This document shows positions 34,135 through 43,710 of a stretch of 64,000 bases of DNA, in pieces. Positions within the stretch are counted from its first letter, which is position 1. Each line of letters opens with the position of its first letter. The notes beneath the pieces are model-generated. The model was not told the origin of the DNA. It saw only the letters and a program-made list of their open reading frames with translations, and ran no database searches. The translations under genes and the position numbers were made by a program. This DNA is from Flavobacterium sp. N502540 (lineage in GTDB: Bacteria > Bacteroidota > Bacteroidia > Flavobacteriales > Flavobacteriaceae). The stretch spans positions 4,340,001 through 4,404,000 of the forward strand of contig NZ_CP110012.1 in assembly GCF_025947365.1 (NCBI RefSeq), given 5' to 3'.

Positions 34135-35373
34135 ATGAAAAAGTTTATAAAATATAGTTTGTACATGGTGCTTGCATGCGCTTTTTACAATTGCAGCAAT
34201 GATGATGCAAAGCCGGAACCTGTAATTGAAGAACCTAAACCGGAGCCGATTAAAGATCCGTCTCTTACTATAAAATTGCAAGCAGATTTTGCAACAGAGC
34301 GATACAATGTTGTAGCGATTGATCCGGAAGTAACGATTGAAAACGCCAATGGTGCTGTTGCCCAATACAAATGGACATTAAAAGTAACCGGAAAAGACGG
34401 AGTGGCTAAAGATTCTGTTATTGGCGATAGTAAGAGCTTAAAGTTTATAGCACCAAAAGCACTAAGCTATGCTGTAGATTTTACCGTAACGCTGAATAAG
34501 TTAGTAAAACAGGCTTCGACAAAAGTTACAGTTGCTGAAACCGGTAAAACCTATACTTCGAAAGCACTTTCAATTATTGATTACGTGCCTGCACCACACT
34601 ATAACAATGACGGTTTTGAGTTTGCAACGAAAGCGGAAGCGATAGAGAATGCACAGGCTATTTTGGCCGATGGGTCTCTTGTTGATTTGGGGACTTTCGG
34701 TGGTTATATCGTTACAAAATTCGACCATACAGTGATCAATGCTTATGGCAAACGTGATTTTACAGTTCAGATGAATACAGTTTCGAATGCTTCAAAGTTT
34801 TCTCCTGTTAGCATTATGGTTGCTTACGATGCCAATAAAAATGGGATTGCAGAGGATAATGAGTGGTACGAAATAGCCGGAAGTGAGTATTATAAATCGA
34901 CTACAGTTAAGAACTATGCGGTGACGTATTACAAGCCGGACCCGAATAAAACTGCTGTAGCAGGAAAGTACGACTGGCAGTTCGACAAGGAATATCTTAA
35001 ATGGGCAAATAATAAAACGGCTTCAGGTTTTATCACCAGAACAAAAAAATGGAGACGTTATAATTATTACCCACAATGGCTTGGAGATTCTTACACACTA
35101 AAAGGAACAAAAGTCAATTTGGCTACAAAAGATATTAGCGATGGAGAAGGTACAGCATTCAATGTTGGAACTTTTGAATGGGGCTATGGCGGAATCAAAG
35201 ATCCTTCGATAGACATTAGCTGGGCTGTAGATGGTAATGGTACTAAAGTACATCTTCCCGGGGTAGATTTCGTAAAAGTATACGTGCCTACGTTCACAGA
35301 GATTGGCGCATTAGACCTGGTTACGAATTCCTTCAAACAGGCAGAAGATTTGAATTTTGCTGCAGGTAAGTAA
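34135..35373 (+). CDS. Surface lipoprotein, paralogue 3
   Basis: The 412-residue protein has lipobox Cys20 followed by SNDD and a Pro/Glu-rich linker (KPEPVIEEPKPEPIKDP) before the PKD-like domain. The conserved domain shows YVPAPHYNNDGFEF, FGGYIVTKFDHTVINAYGKR, AYDANKNGIAEDNEWYEI and IDISWAVDGNGTKVHLPGVD. It starts 12 bases after paralogue 2, so translation may be coupled. Function as for the other paralogues is inferred from the riboswitch. Confidence 0.8.
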   Translation: MKKFIKYSLYMVLACAFYNCSNDDAKPEPVIEEPKPEPIKDPSLTIKLQADFATERYNVVAIDPEVTIENANGAVAQYKWTLKVTGKDGVAKDSVIGDSKSLKFIAPKALSYAVDFTVTLNKLVKQASTKVTVAETGKTYTSKALSIIDYVPAPHYNNDGFEFATKAEAIENAQAILADGSLVDLGTFGGYIVTKFDHTVINAYGKRDFTVQMNTVSNASKFSPVSIMVAYDANKNGIAEDNEWYEIAGSEYYKSTTVKNYAVTYYKPDPNKTAVAGKYDWQFDKEYLKWANNKTASGFITRTKKWRRYNYYPQWLGDSYTLKGTKVNLATKDISDGEGTAFNVGTFEWGYGGIKDPSIDISWAVDGNGTKVHLPGVDFVKVYVPTFTEIGALDLVTNSFKQAEDLNFAAGK

Positions 35374-35438
35374 TCGAAAAGCGGGAATAAAACTGTTTAT
35401 TAATCAACCAAGAATATTAATCCAAATTTTTATAAATC

Positions 35439-36386
35439 ATGAAAAAAGTACTTTATTTTTTGACAGTAGGTTTGATTCTGGGACTTTCGTCCTGTAGTAA
35501 TGATGAAAATCTATTAAATAGCGAAAGCGGCAGTGCAGCGGTAAAAAGCTCAGGCTTAACTTCTAAAAGTGCGGTGACCGATCCTTCGATAGGGACAACT
35601 ACTACGCTTAACCTGACAAGTTCTTTATTGACCAGCGGAACATCAACAACAGGTGGGAAGTATTGGCAAAATACCTATGTAGCAAGTACCAACTTAACCG
35701 TTGACATATTTAAATTTTCACATAGCGGAACATCATCAGGTTATAATTATTGGGATGGTTTTATTGTATCAAATGTAAATGATATTACAAATTACGGTTC
35801 AGGAGCGGGTACTGGCGGATCTAACGGTTGGGTAGCCAATCAGTGGGGGACTATGGCAGGAAGCGGTTTTGGAACTTCTTCTACAATTGCGGCAGGTACT
35901 CCCGGTACAACAGGAGATCCGTACATCGTAGCATACTGGTCAAGTTATACAGATCCTAAAAATCCACAGGGAACTACTTTTAGTGAGACAAGTTTCTCTA
36001 ACTGGATTAAAATTGGAAATACAGGATTGTACAATGTAAAAGGATTAAAAATCAACATGCACACATGGCCTTATTATGGTTGTTTGTATGGAGACGGTTT
36101 TGCTCAGGCATTTTCTTCAGGAGATCACTTTGAATTGTTAATTTACGGAGTAGATTCAAGCGGAACCATTACTGCACCAATTACACAATCATTGGCTGAT
36201 TACACAGGAGGTTCTTTAGTAATGCCAACAGGATGGGTGAACGTAAATACTACGGCGCTTCAAGGTTTAGGGGACGTAAAATATCTTGTTTTCCAAATGG
36301 CTTCAACAGATTCACACCCGGTATACGGAATGAATACTGCAGCTTATTTCTGTTTAGACAAGCTGTCTGTAAAAAGAATTCAATAA
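35439..36386 (+). CDS. DUF4465 lipoprotein
   Basis: The 315-residue protein has lipobox Cys19 followed by SNDE. The mature part is Gly, Ser, Thr and aromatic rich, including YWDGFIVSNVNDITNYGSG, WVANQWGTMAG and YNVKGLKINMHTWPYYG. This is the DUF4465 pattern, a beta-sandwich family frequent in Bacteroidota surface lipoproteins. It is the last gene of the riboswitch operon (65 bases after paralogue 3) and ends at a terminator at 36405-36436. DUF4465 proteins in other Bacteroidota often sit in B12 loci; I recall this but cannot check it here. Confidence 0.85.
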   Translation: MKKVLYFLTVGLILGLSSCSNDENLLNSESGSAAVKSSGLTSKSAVTDPSIGTTTTLNLTSSLLTSGTSTTGGKYWQNTYVASTNLTVDIFKFSHSGTSSGYNYWDGFIVSNVNDITNYGSGAGTGGSNGWVANQWGTMAGSGFGTSSTIAAGTPGTTGDPYIVAYWSSYTDPKNPQGTTFSETSFSNWIKIGNTGLYNVKGLKINMHTWPYYGCLYGDGFAQAFSSGDHFELLIYGVDSSGTITAPITQSLADYTGGSLVMPTGWVNVNTTALQGLGDVKYLVFQMASTDSHPVYGMNTAAYFCLDKLSVKRIQ

Positions 36387-36404
36387 TACTAAAATTTAGC
36401 ATCG

Positions 36405-36436
36405 AAAAGGAGTCATTGAAAAGTGGCTCCTTTTTT
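36405..36436 (+). terminator. Terminator of the lipoprotein operon
   Basis: AAAAGGAGTCA pairs with TGGCTCCTTTT with one GT pair, and T6 follows. It lies about 20 bases after the DUF4465 stop. Confidence 0.85.
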
Positions 36437-36528
36437 AGTTTAAAACATATAGGTTATATAGAATAATCTGCCTGATCTGCAAAATCTGCGAGAAAAAAAA
36501 CTATAAAAAAACGCAATAAACGATTGGC

Positions 36529-37986
36529 TTATTTATTCTTTAAGCATCTTCCTCTTGGTTCATCGCCTTCGTGAAGTACAATTTCGGAATGCAGGAATTC
36601 AGCAGCTTCGGCAGAACCTTTTACTTTGGCAGCACTTCGCACAAGCATCTCGGATTCAAATTCAGTCAAAACACTTTCTCTTATTCCTGCTTCTCTCCAG
36701 TTGGATAGCGGTCTGCATCCTCTTACGATTCCGCGAGCCAAAGAAAGCGCGTCTAATAATGCCTGATTAGCTCCTTGTCCTTTGAAAGGGCTCATCGGAT
36801 GTGCTGCGTCCCCAATCAATGTGGTCCGTTTATTTTTTGCTAATAATTCAGGACGAAGTAATTCACGGTCGTATACCGGATAACCTGAAATTTGCTCCTC
36901 TAAAGTTGCTGATAAAATTTGCGGAATAGGAGCATGCCATTGTGTTCTTCGACAAGCCTCTTCTTTTAACGCTTTCGGTCCTTGTGCACTCAGTATTTTA
37001 GCCTCGTCTTCTGACATTGGAAAACTCAGCTGCCACATTACAGAATCTTCTGTATAAGGCATCATATAAATTCGCTCATTGCCGTTAGCCGTTTGAAACA
37101 CAGTTGCTGAGTCGAGTAAGGAACTGTCAATTGCTTCAAGAGCCGTTAACGGACAAATACCTAATATCACAATGCATCCCAGATAACGCAAAGGAGTAAC
37201 TTCGTCACCAATTAATAGTTTTCGTACCGTACTGCGAATGCCATCAGCTCCAACCACAAGATCGGCTTTAGTAGTTATGATTTTGCCATTTACTTCAAAG
37301 TTTAAGGAAATACTTTGATCTTCTGATTCCTTAAAATCTATGAGTTGATGTCCCCATTGTACGATATCATTTCCTTCGAGTTGTTTCAGCAGTGCTGAAC
37401 GCAAATGTTGTCGCGCAATATGCATATTCGTTCGCTTTGGAGCTATTTTGGTATCTGATGGAATCCATTTTCGAATTCCCCATTCCCCAATTACTTTCCC
37501 TTCCGGAGTATGTACCAAATGTCTGGTGGAAATGACCTTTTCTTCTAAAGAGAAAATACCGAATCCTTCAATGGCTTTACTGGCTTGTTGTAAGGTGAGA
37601 CCATAGCCTTGTGATCGGGCATCAAAGTTAGTATCGCGTTCGTAAAGAGTAAAAGGAATTCCGCGGTGCAGACAAGCGACAGCCAATGCAACTCCTCCGA
37701 TACCGGCTCCAATTATAGCAACATGGGGGTAGTTTTCTCTGTCAATAATAGTGGGATGTGTCGAAGGAATTAATCCCGATCCGTCACAGTGGAGACAGAC
37801 ATTCAGATGTGCTTTAGGACGGGTAGGAGGAACTCCTGAGTCCTTCGATTTTTCAAAGTTTTCCAGCGCTATCTGATACTGAAGCCGCACTTTCTTGCTG
37901 AGTCTTTGGCTTTTTTTACCGCGTCCCTGGCATTCGGGACAAATAGTCCAGTTTCCTTCTGCATTTTTGATCGTATGTATTCCCAC
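36529..37986 (-). CDS. FAD-dependent monooxygenase with N-terminal DnaJ-type zinc motif
   Basis: The 485-residue protein is a UbiH/salicylate-hydroxylase-like flavin monooxygenase. FAD-binding motifs are VAIIGAGIGGVALAVA (about residue 90) with LYERD, GADGIRSTVRKLL, and GDAAHPMSPFKGQGANQALL. The first 70 residues hold two CxxCxGxG motifs, CPECQGRGKKS and CLHCDGSGL, about 35 residues apart. These are the signature of the DnaJ central zinc finger. I know of no such arrangement in well-studied monooxygenases. Substrate is unknown. It is a single gene facing the lipoprotein operon. Confidence 0.85.
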   Translation of the reverse strand: MGIHTIKNAEGNWTICPECQGRGKKSQRLSKKVRLQYQIALENFEKSKDSGVPPTRPKAHLNVCLHCDGSGLIPSTHPTIIDRENYPHVAIIGAGIGGVALAVACLHRGIPFTLYERDTNFDARSQGYGLTLQQASKAIEGFGIFSLEEKVISTRHLVHTPEGKVIGEWGIRKWIPSDTKIAPKRTNMHIARQHLRSALLKQLEGNDIVQWGHQLIDFKESEDQSISLNFEVNGKIITTKADLVVGADGIRSTVRKLLIGDEVTPLRYLGCIVILGICPLTALEAIDSSLLDSATVFQTANGNERIYMMPYTEDSVMWQLSFPMSEDEAKILSAQGPKALKEEACRRTQWHAPIPQILSATLEEQISGYPVYDRELLRPELLAKNKRTTLIGDAAHPMSPFKGQGANQALLDALSLARGIVRGCRPLSNWREAGIRESVLTEFESEMLVRSAAKVKGSAEAAEFLHSEIVLHEGDEPRGRCLKNK

Positions 37987-38229
37987 TTTTTTTACCTAAT
38001 TTAGACACTTCAGCATTTGAAAACTTTGCTATGCTTGTAACAAGACTGCAAATTTAAGACAAAAGAGGGCTAGTGCAAAATATAAGCTATCGATACTAAA
38101 AAGAGATTGTAAGAGTTATTGAAGACAACATAGCAGTTATTGTTTTACGTAGCGTATCGTGAGTGTTTGTTGCCTGCTTATTTTTGAATTATTTTTAATT
38201 CTTATCGAATAAATTTTAATTACTAAACA

Positions 38230-39606
38230 ATGAAAATTACTTTAAAAATTAAGCTTTTGGTCGTTATGCTGTGTGCCGTGACAAATTGGTCTTTTGCTCA
38301 AAAAACAATATTTAATATTAAGTATTCCGAACAATTGGCTGTTTTTGTTTTCCTTCAGAATTTATCCGAAAACTATCCTGACAACGTTTTTAAAACCGAG
38401 TTTCAAAAATCAAAATACAACACTGAGGAATTTCAGAAACTGGTCGCAGAATTTGATCATCTGACATTGGATTACAGCTATCCATTTGAAGAATTCCCGG
38501 AAGGTTCCAAAAAACCAATGCAATCCTTTGATTTTTTGAGAAAAAACCTAATCGAAACAGAAAATTTAAAAGATTTTAAAATACGTTCTATTGGAGTTTT
38601 AACCAACAAAACCTTGAATGATCTTACGAGAATTATTTCTGCTTTTACTCCAATTTACAACGAACTCATATACAATCCCAATAAAGAAAAATTTGAAAAA
38701 CAGCTCGTAGAAATTACTAAATACGCAAAGGAAAATGACATGGAGCGTTATTTTGAAATGGGTTTGATCTTTTACAATTCGAGTTGGGATACTTCAATTC
38801 CTTTTGAAATTGCATTTTATCCTTTGCCTAATTCTAAAGGCTTTACCGCGAATTCTTTTGATAATAATTTCATCAGTGCCATTCAAACAGATTTAGACGA
38901 TTATAAGGATCTCTTTAGTGTAATGCTGCACGAAACGGATCATATTATTTATAACGAACAATCATTGGAGGTGAAAAAAATGATCGACAATAGTTTTAAA
39001 GAAAGCAAATCAAAGTACAGTAATTATGCCTATCATCTGCTTAACGAAGCGCTGGCAACTTCCTTAGCCAATGGTTATGTATACGCACAGCTGAACGGAA
39101 AAGCAGATAGTGGTAACTGGTACAATAAAAAATACATCAACCTCATGGCAAAAGAAATTTACCCTATGCTTAACGAGTACATTTCTCAGAAGATAGCCAT
39201 TGACAAAAGTTTTATAGATCGTTATATTGAAATCTATGAAACAAAATTCCCAAACTGGATAGACGAAATGGATAATTTAATGGCTTACAGATATGTTATT
39301 TCTGAAAATGAAAAGGATTTTGACGTCATCAAACAAAAGTACCGTTACCGTTCCAGATCAGAGGATGAAACTGAAATAAGCAGAAGCGCTCTTGAAAAGA
39401 TGCAAAAATCAAATCTGACTAAGATGATTATTGTTTCTAAAAATAACGCTGAAAATCTAAAACTCATTAAGAGCAGTTTTAAAGAATTAAAAGACTGGAA
39501 GTTTAATGCAGCGAAAGAGTTTGATTACAAGATATTGTTAGACGATAAAAGTCAGTTTTTCATTATTAATCAGAAGGAATCAGAACTAAAAGCATTACTT
39601 GATTGA
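38230..39606 (+). CDS. Secreted protein with HExxH-like motif (putative metallopeptidase)
   Basis: The 458-residue protein has a signal peptide (MKITLKIKLLVVMLCAVTNWSFAQ). The segment SVMLHETDHIIYNEQ contains HETDH, a gluzincin-type HExxH zinc motif, and a later Glu lies in NEALATSLANG about 40 residues on. The rest gives no family I recognise. It may be a periplasmic or secreted peptidase; only the motif supports this. A bidirectional hairpin follows at 39619-39660. Confidence 0.7.
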   Translation: MKITLKIKLLVVMLCAVTNWSFAQKTIFNIKYSEQLAVFVFLQNLSENYPDNVFKTEFQKSKYNTEEFQKLVAEFDHLTLDYSYPFEEFPEGSKKPMQSFDFLRKNLIETENLKDFKIRSIGVLTNKTLNDLTRIISAFTPIYNELIYNPNKEKFEKQLVEITKYAKENDMERYFEMGLIFYNSSWDTSIPFEIAFYPLPNSKGFTANSFDNNFISAIQTDLDDYKDLFSVMLHETDHIIYNEQSLEVKKMIDNSFKESKSKYSNYAYHLLNEALATSLANGYVYAQLNGKADSGNWYNKKYINLMAKEIYPMLNEYISQKIAIDKSFIDRYIEIYETKFPNWIDEMDNLMAYRYVISENEKDFDVIKQKYRYRSRSEDETEISRSALEKMQKSNLTKMIIVSKNNAENLKLIKSSFKELKDWKFNAAKEFDYKILLDDKSQFFIINQKESELKALLD

Positions 39607-39618
39607 ATAGAGAAGAAC

Positions 39619-39660
39619 AAAGTCCGCAAAGTATAAAAGAAAACTTTGCGGACTTTTTTT
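39619..39660. terminator. Terminator between convergent genes
   Basis: AAAGTCCGCAAAGT at 39619-39632 pairs with ACTTTGCGGACTTT from about 39643 and a T run follows. Its symmetry allows it to serve both convergent genes. Confidence 0.85.
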
Positions 39661-39683
39661 TAATTTTAGTATAAAAAAGAGGT

Positions 39684-41249
39684 TTACTTATTCACTCTTT
39701 TTAGATCCAGATCCTGAAAGTCAAAACTGAAATCAATATTAGGAGAGATGCCTTTCATCTTAATTGATTGTGCTTTACCGGTTTCATCCAATGAAAACAT
39801 TGCAAAGGCATCACAATTCATTGCCTGATATTCCCATTTTATGGCAAATGTATTAGCATTATAAAAAGCCATAGGTCCATTTAATTTTGGTGAACGATAG
39901 GATCTGAACCATAACTGTTTGTTTTTTTCAAATACTTCAATTTCTCCAAACCAGTTATCAACATAAACACCAGTAAAGTCTTCGTTTTTTACTTTCACAT
40001 TTTTTGCTGATTTTACTTTTTCCCAAACATTCCTGGTAACATCATCTCCTGTGTTTCTGCCTTGTTTCATCCATTCCACAATTTTATTGGTCCAGCCAAA
40101 ATCGTCCAAACCTAAATAACTGTCGGAAATAGTATTGGTAACGGCAGTAAAAAGCCCGCCACCGCCATTCTCGGTGTTGGTTAAAATCACGATGCCTAAG
40201 TTTAGATCCGGGTACATCATAACAATGGATAACATTCCTGGTAAACCTCCAGTATGAGAGACTTTTAGATTTCCTTTCACATCAGTTAATCCCCAACCCA
40301 GACCGTAACCACTAAAATGCGAATTGTATCTTGGATCACGATCTACTTCTTCAACGGTATGGATACGCCACATTTCGTTGTGATTTTTCACAGAAAACAA
40401 TGTTGATTTCAAGTCACTTCCATACTGTCCTTTGTTTAGGCATAAAGTCATCCATTTTGCCATATCGGCTGCGTTTGAAATGATTCCTCCCGCAGCACCG
40501 TTTATCTGTACTCCAAATCCATCAATTCTTTTTATAGCTCCGGATTCTGATGAATGTGACACTGCCAGATTGCTTTTATCTTTTATCCTGTCGCTTTGTG
40601 CAAAAGAATTGCTCATTTGCAAAGGATCAATAATTCGTGTTTGTATAAAATCTTCATAAGTCATACCACTTACTTTGGCAATTAATTCACCTGCTACAAG
40701 ATACAGTAAATTGTCATAATCAAACTTAGTTCGAAAAGCAGATACAGGTTTAAAATGTTGAAAACTAGTCAGAACATCATTTATTGTAAAATTGGAGCCA
40801 TCGGGGAAAAACATCAAATCACCTACACCTAATCCAAGTCCGCTGCGATGTGTCAGCAAATCCTGGATGTTAAAATTCTCAGTAACATAATCGTTATACA
40901 TTTTAAAATTTGGAAGATGGTCTTTTACTTTATCTGTCCATTTCAATTTGCCTTCGTCTTCAAGAATAGAGAGCGCTGCAGTTGTGAAAGCTTTGCTGTT
41001 GGAGGCTATTTGAAAATTTGTACTTTCATTTACGGCTTTTTTTGTTTCGATAGAGGCAACACCATATCCTTTTTGGTGAATTACTTTTCCATCTTTAACA
41101 ACTGCAATTGAGGCCCCGGCCACTTTAAATTTCTCCAAAGCGTCCTGCATTAAAAGATCTATTTTTTCAGATGTAATTTGTGAATAGAGAGGGGTAGAAG
41201 CGTAACAAATAAAGAGCATTAATGTAAACAGACGAGTTACTTTTTTCAT
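39684..41249 (-). CDS. Secreted serine hydrolase, beta-lactamase-like, with DUF3471-type C-terminal domain
   Basis: The 521-residue protein has a signal peptide (LMLFICYASTPLYSQ). Motifs are SxxK in ASNSKAFTTAAL, YxN in DYDNLLYLVAGEL, and HTG in KVSHTGGLPGM. The last 130 residues form a separate beta-rich domain (FTGVYVDNWFGEIEV region) of the DUF3471 type. Such enzymes act as D-aminopeptidases or esterases in the periplasm; the substrate is unknown. Confidence 0.87.
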   Translation of the reverse strand: MKKVTRLFTLMLFICYASTPLYSQITSEKIDLLMQDALEKFKVAGASIAVVKDGKVIHQKGYGVASIETKKAVNESTNFQIASNSKAFTTAALSILEDEGKLKWTDKVKDHLPNFKMYNDYVTENFNIQDLLTHRSGLGLGVGDLMFFPDGSNFTINDVLTSFQHFKPVSAFRTKFDYDNLLYLVAGELIAKVSGMTYEDFIQTRIIDPLQMSNSFAQSDRIKDKSNLAVSHSSESGAIKRIDGFGVQINGAAGGIISNAADMAKWMTLCLNKGQYGSDLKSTLFSVKNHNEMWRIHTVEEVDRDPRYNSHFSGYGLGWGLTDVKGNLKVSHTGGLPGMLSIVMMYPDLNLGIVILTNTENGGGGLFTAVTNTISDSYLGLDDFGWTNKIVEWMKQGRNTGDDVTRNVWEKVKSAKNVKVKNEDFTGVYVDNWFGEIEVFEKNKQLWFRSYRSPKLNGPMAFYNANTFAIKWEYQAMNCDAFAMFSLDETGKAQSIKMKGISPNIDFSFDFQDLDLKRVNK

Positions 41250-41425
41250 AATTTTTTTTTGGTTATGGCGTTTTTTTGATTGTTAGTTGGTGTAGTTAAA
41301 AATTAACATCCACATCAGCGAATATAGGAATTATCTTTAGAATTAAGGTCTTGTGTAGTAGGTTAAAAGATGAATAATGAGTGTTTTTTTATAAGTGCTT
41401 TAACGATTTAGAAGAATACATCTAT

Positions 41426-42226
41426 CTAAAATTTCAACGCTGTTTCAATTCCGCTTTCCAGCCATAAGAATTTCTCCCTAAATTCCGATTTCTCAATTTC
41501 GCTTTTTAGTGATTTTACTGATTGCTTAAAATGCCACCAGCCTTCGTAGTGAATTGGAATTACTGTACGGGGATTTAAAAGTCGTGTTGTTTCAAGTGCC
41601 TCCTCACCATTCATAGTAACCCTTAAATTCTTTTTCAAATAAGGAAAAGCTCCAGCTCCAAGATGCAAAATTGCGGTTTCAATTTTTTTCCTTCTTTCCA
41701 GCTCCAATAAACCTTCAAAAAGAACAGTATCTCCCGATATATAGAGGCAGCCGCCAGTTTGATCCTCCCATTCGATGGTAAAACCAATAACTTTTCCCAT
41801 AACCTTATCCAGTCTTTTAATATTGGTATGCTGAGCAGGTATAGCTGTTATTTTCAAGCCTTTTACCTTCGAGCTTTCGACAGTATATTCCTCCCAGTTG
41901 TCAAGACCAATAGTATTATTGTTTTTTAAGCGTTTCACAGCGTCTTTTGTAGAGAGAACAACAGGCACAGTTTTGATAAATACCCTGCCGTTTTTGTCTA
42001 AATTATCGCTATGATGATCGTGGCTTAATAAAACCAAATCTACTTTTCCAATTTGAGTTATTGATAAGGCCGGATCAATATATTTCTTTGAAAATGCTAA
42101 TGGACGACTTACATATTGTGGAAAAAAGTCGTCTTTTTTGTCCAGTGTCGGATCTGTAATAATTTTAAATCCATTGATGTTTATTAAAACACAGGCCGTG
42201 TCAATATGAGTAATGGTAACTTTCAT
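41426..42226 (-). CDS. Metallo-beta-lactamase fold hydrolase
   Basis: The 266-residue protein has the MBL metal motif as LVLLSHDHHSDNLD, further histidines in AIPAQHTNIKRLD and IPIHYEGWWHF, and Asp in YISGDTVLFEGL. It is the UlaG-like/L-ascorbate-6-phosphate-lactonase-related type, not a beta-lactam-degrading one. Substrate unknown. No signal peptide is seen. A Crp/Fnr gene is 71 bases upstream on the same strand, likely one transcription unit. Confidence 0.87.
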   Translation of the reverse strand: MKVTITHIDTACVLININGFKIITDPTLDKKDDFFPQYVSRPLAFSKKYIDPALSITQIGKVDLVLLSHDHHSDNLDKNGRVFIKTVPVVLSTKDAVKRLKNNNTIGLDNWEEYTVESSKVKGLKITAIPAQHTNIKRLDKVMGKVIGFTIEWEDQTGGCLYISGDTVLFEGLLELERRKKIETAILHLGAGAFPYLKKNLRVTMNGEEALETTRLLNPRTVIPIHYEGWWHFKQSVKSLKSEIEKSEFREKFLWLESGIETALKF

Positions 42227-42297
42227 TTTATTCTGATTTTAAGGTTAAAAAACAGGACAAAATTGAGTTTAATAACGGTTTTACCAATTGACTTTGG

Positions 42298-42861
42298 TCA
42301 AGAAATGCGTTTGCGGATTCTGCTGAGCGTTTCCGGAACAACACCAATGTAGGACGCAAGGTATTTGAGCGGAATCTGCTGAATGTATTTAGGTTGTTCC
42401 TCAAGAAGACTCTGATAGCGTTCCTGAGGAGTTTTGGTTAAAAGATTCAGTTCTCTTTTTACTTTTTTATCCAGTAAATATTCAGTAGCGATACGGCCCA
42501 GTTTTTTTGCTGTTTCACATTTGTCATAAAGTTTTTGCAGCTGATCGTAAGAGATAGAATACAATTGGCAATCCGTAAGCGCCTGAATGTAAACCTGTGT
42601 TTGAGTTCTGTTGTAAAAAGAATCGTATGCGCAGTAAAAGGAGTTTTTAAACGCAAAATCAAAGGTAATTTCCTTATCGTTGGTAAGTACAAAATAGCGG
42701 ACAATTCCCGTATCTATAAAAGACAAATAATTCTCCAACTGACCATTAGTTAGAATGAACTCGTTTGCAGAAAACTGACGTGTTTTGATACAGCTTAAAA
42801 ACTCGGCGATATCATTTTCTGAAAAGCCAAGTTTAGCAAAATACAATACTAATGAATTCAT
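42298..42861 (-). CDS. Crp/Fnr family transcriptional regulator
   Basis: The 187-residue protein has a cNMP-type N-terminal domain (LTNGQLENYLSFIDTGIVRYF) and the C-terminal helix-turn-helix IPLKYLASYIGVVPETLSRI. It is a paralogue of the protein at 18132-18713; the two share the final LSRIRKRIS. The metallo-beta-lactamase-fold gene starts 71 bases downstream and is the likely target. Confidence 0.9.
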   Translation of the reverse strand: MNSLVLYFAKLGFSENDIAEFLSCIKTRQFSANEFILTNGQLENYLSFIDTGIVRYFVLTNDKEITFDFAFKNSFYCAYDSFYNRTQTQVYIQALTDCQLYSISYDQLQKLYDKCETAKKLGRIATEYLLDKKVKRELNLLTKTPQERYQSLLEEQPKYIQQIPLKYLASYIGVVPETLSRIRKRIS

Positions 42862-42925
42862 TTAAATTGATTAAAAATGGTGTTTGTAGTAAAGATACAA
42901 ATTTAATGTTGAAGGTTTAAATTCT

Positions 42926-43017
42926 GCCGGTTCCCAAAGCTCAATTTTGTTACCGTCAGCATCCATAGTGTGAACAAACTTCTATAATCATAAGTCGCAA
43001 TTTCATCGAGTACCTTA
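42926..43017 (-). pseudogene. Remnant of a VOC gene 3' end
   Basis: The sequence GGTTCCCAAAGCTCAATTTT near 42929, and the following bases to about 43016, match the 3' end of the intact VOC gene at 43711-44130. It shows scattered substitutions and one deleted base in the AAGTTTG region that breaks the frame. The remnant and the intact gene flank the DUF1877 gene on either side. Confidence 0.75.
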
Positions 43018-43116
43018 AGTATGTTGAAACCTTAAAAGATATTAATACTAACTGCTATAAAGTAGGTTTTTCTTTGTTTATTGTATATTTACATTTCAAT
43101 CTAAATACTTAATTAA

Positions 43117-43620
43117 ATGGGAATGATAGGAAACTTACTTCGAGCAAGTAAAACAAAACTTGAAAATTACATCAAAGATAGCGCTACTTTAGAGGATGAT
43201 ATTTACAATGAAAATGCGCCTTTAGATGTAACAATTATTGATATTGATAAAGCTTGGGATGGAATTGTTTTTTTACTAACGGGTGACAGTGCTTTAAATT
43301 CTCCAAAACACCCTTTTTATAAAATTTTGTTTAGCGGCCAAATAATTGATAATGACCAGGATTTAGGATATGGCCCAGCTCATTATTTAACACCTGAACA
43401 AGTCATAGAATTTAGTAACAAAATTTCTGAAATCACAACTGACGATTTAAGACAAAAATACGATCCGCAGAAAATGCAGAAATTAGAGGTTTATCCAGAA
43501 ATTTGGGAACGTGATGTAGATGAAGCTTTTGATTACTTAAATGAATATTTTAAAGATATACAGCAATTTTACTCTGATGCTGCAAAGAATAAAGAAGCAA
43601 TTGTAACTTATATCAACTAA
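43117..43620 (+). CDS. DUF1877 family protein (YfbM-like)
   Basis: The 167-residue protein begins MGMIGNLLRASKTKLENYI and has DIDKAWDGIVFLLTGDS, GQIIDNDQDLGYGPAHYLTP and YPEIWERDVDEAFDYL, which fit DUF1877/YfbM. Members are cytoplasmic with unknown function. It is on the opposite strand to its neighbours and lies between a VOC gene and a copy of that gene's end, which suggests it was inserted. The palindrome at 43641-43680 is its terminator. Confidence 0.85.
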   Translation: MGMIGNLLRASKTKLENYIKDSATLEDDIYNENAPLDVTIIDIDKAWDGIVFLLTGDSALNSPKHPFYKILFSGQIIDNDQDLGYGPAHYLTPEQVIEFSNKISEITTDDLRQKYDPQKMQKLEVYPEIWERDVDEAFDYLNEYFKDIQQFYSDAAKNKEAIVTYIN

Positions 43621-43640
43621 ATTAACTACTTCTTCAAATA

Positions 43641-43680
43641 AAATAAGAGCTCGATTATTAATAATCGAGCTCTTATTTTA
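43641..43680. terminator. Bidirectional terminator, DUF1877 / arsR operon
   Basis: AATAAGAGCTCGATTAT and ATAATCGAGCTCTTATT form a perfect palindromic stem around TA. A/T-rich flanks allow use in both directions. Confidence 0.85.
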
Positions 43681-43710
43681 TTTACTTATAATTAACCATT
43701 CACAATTAAT

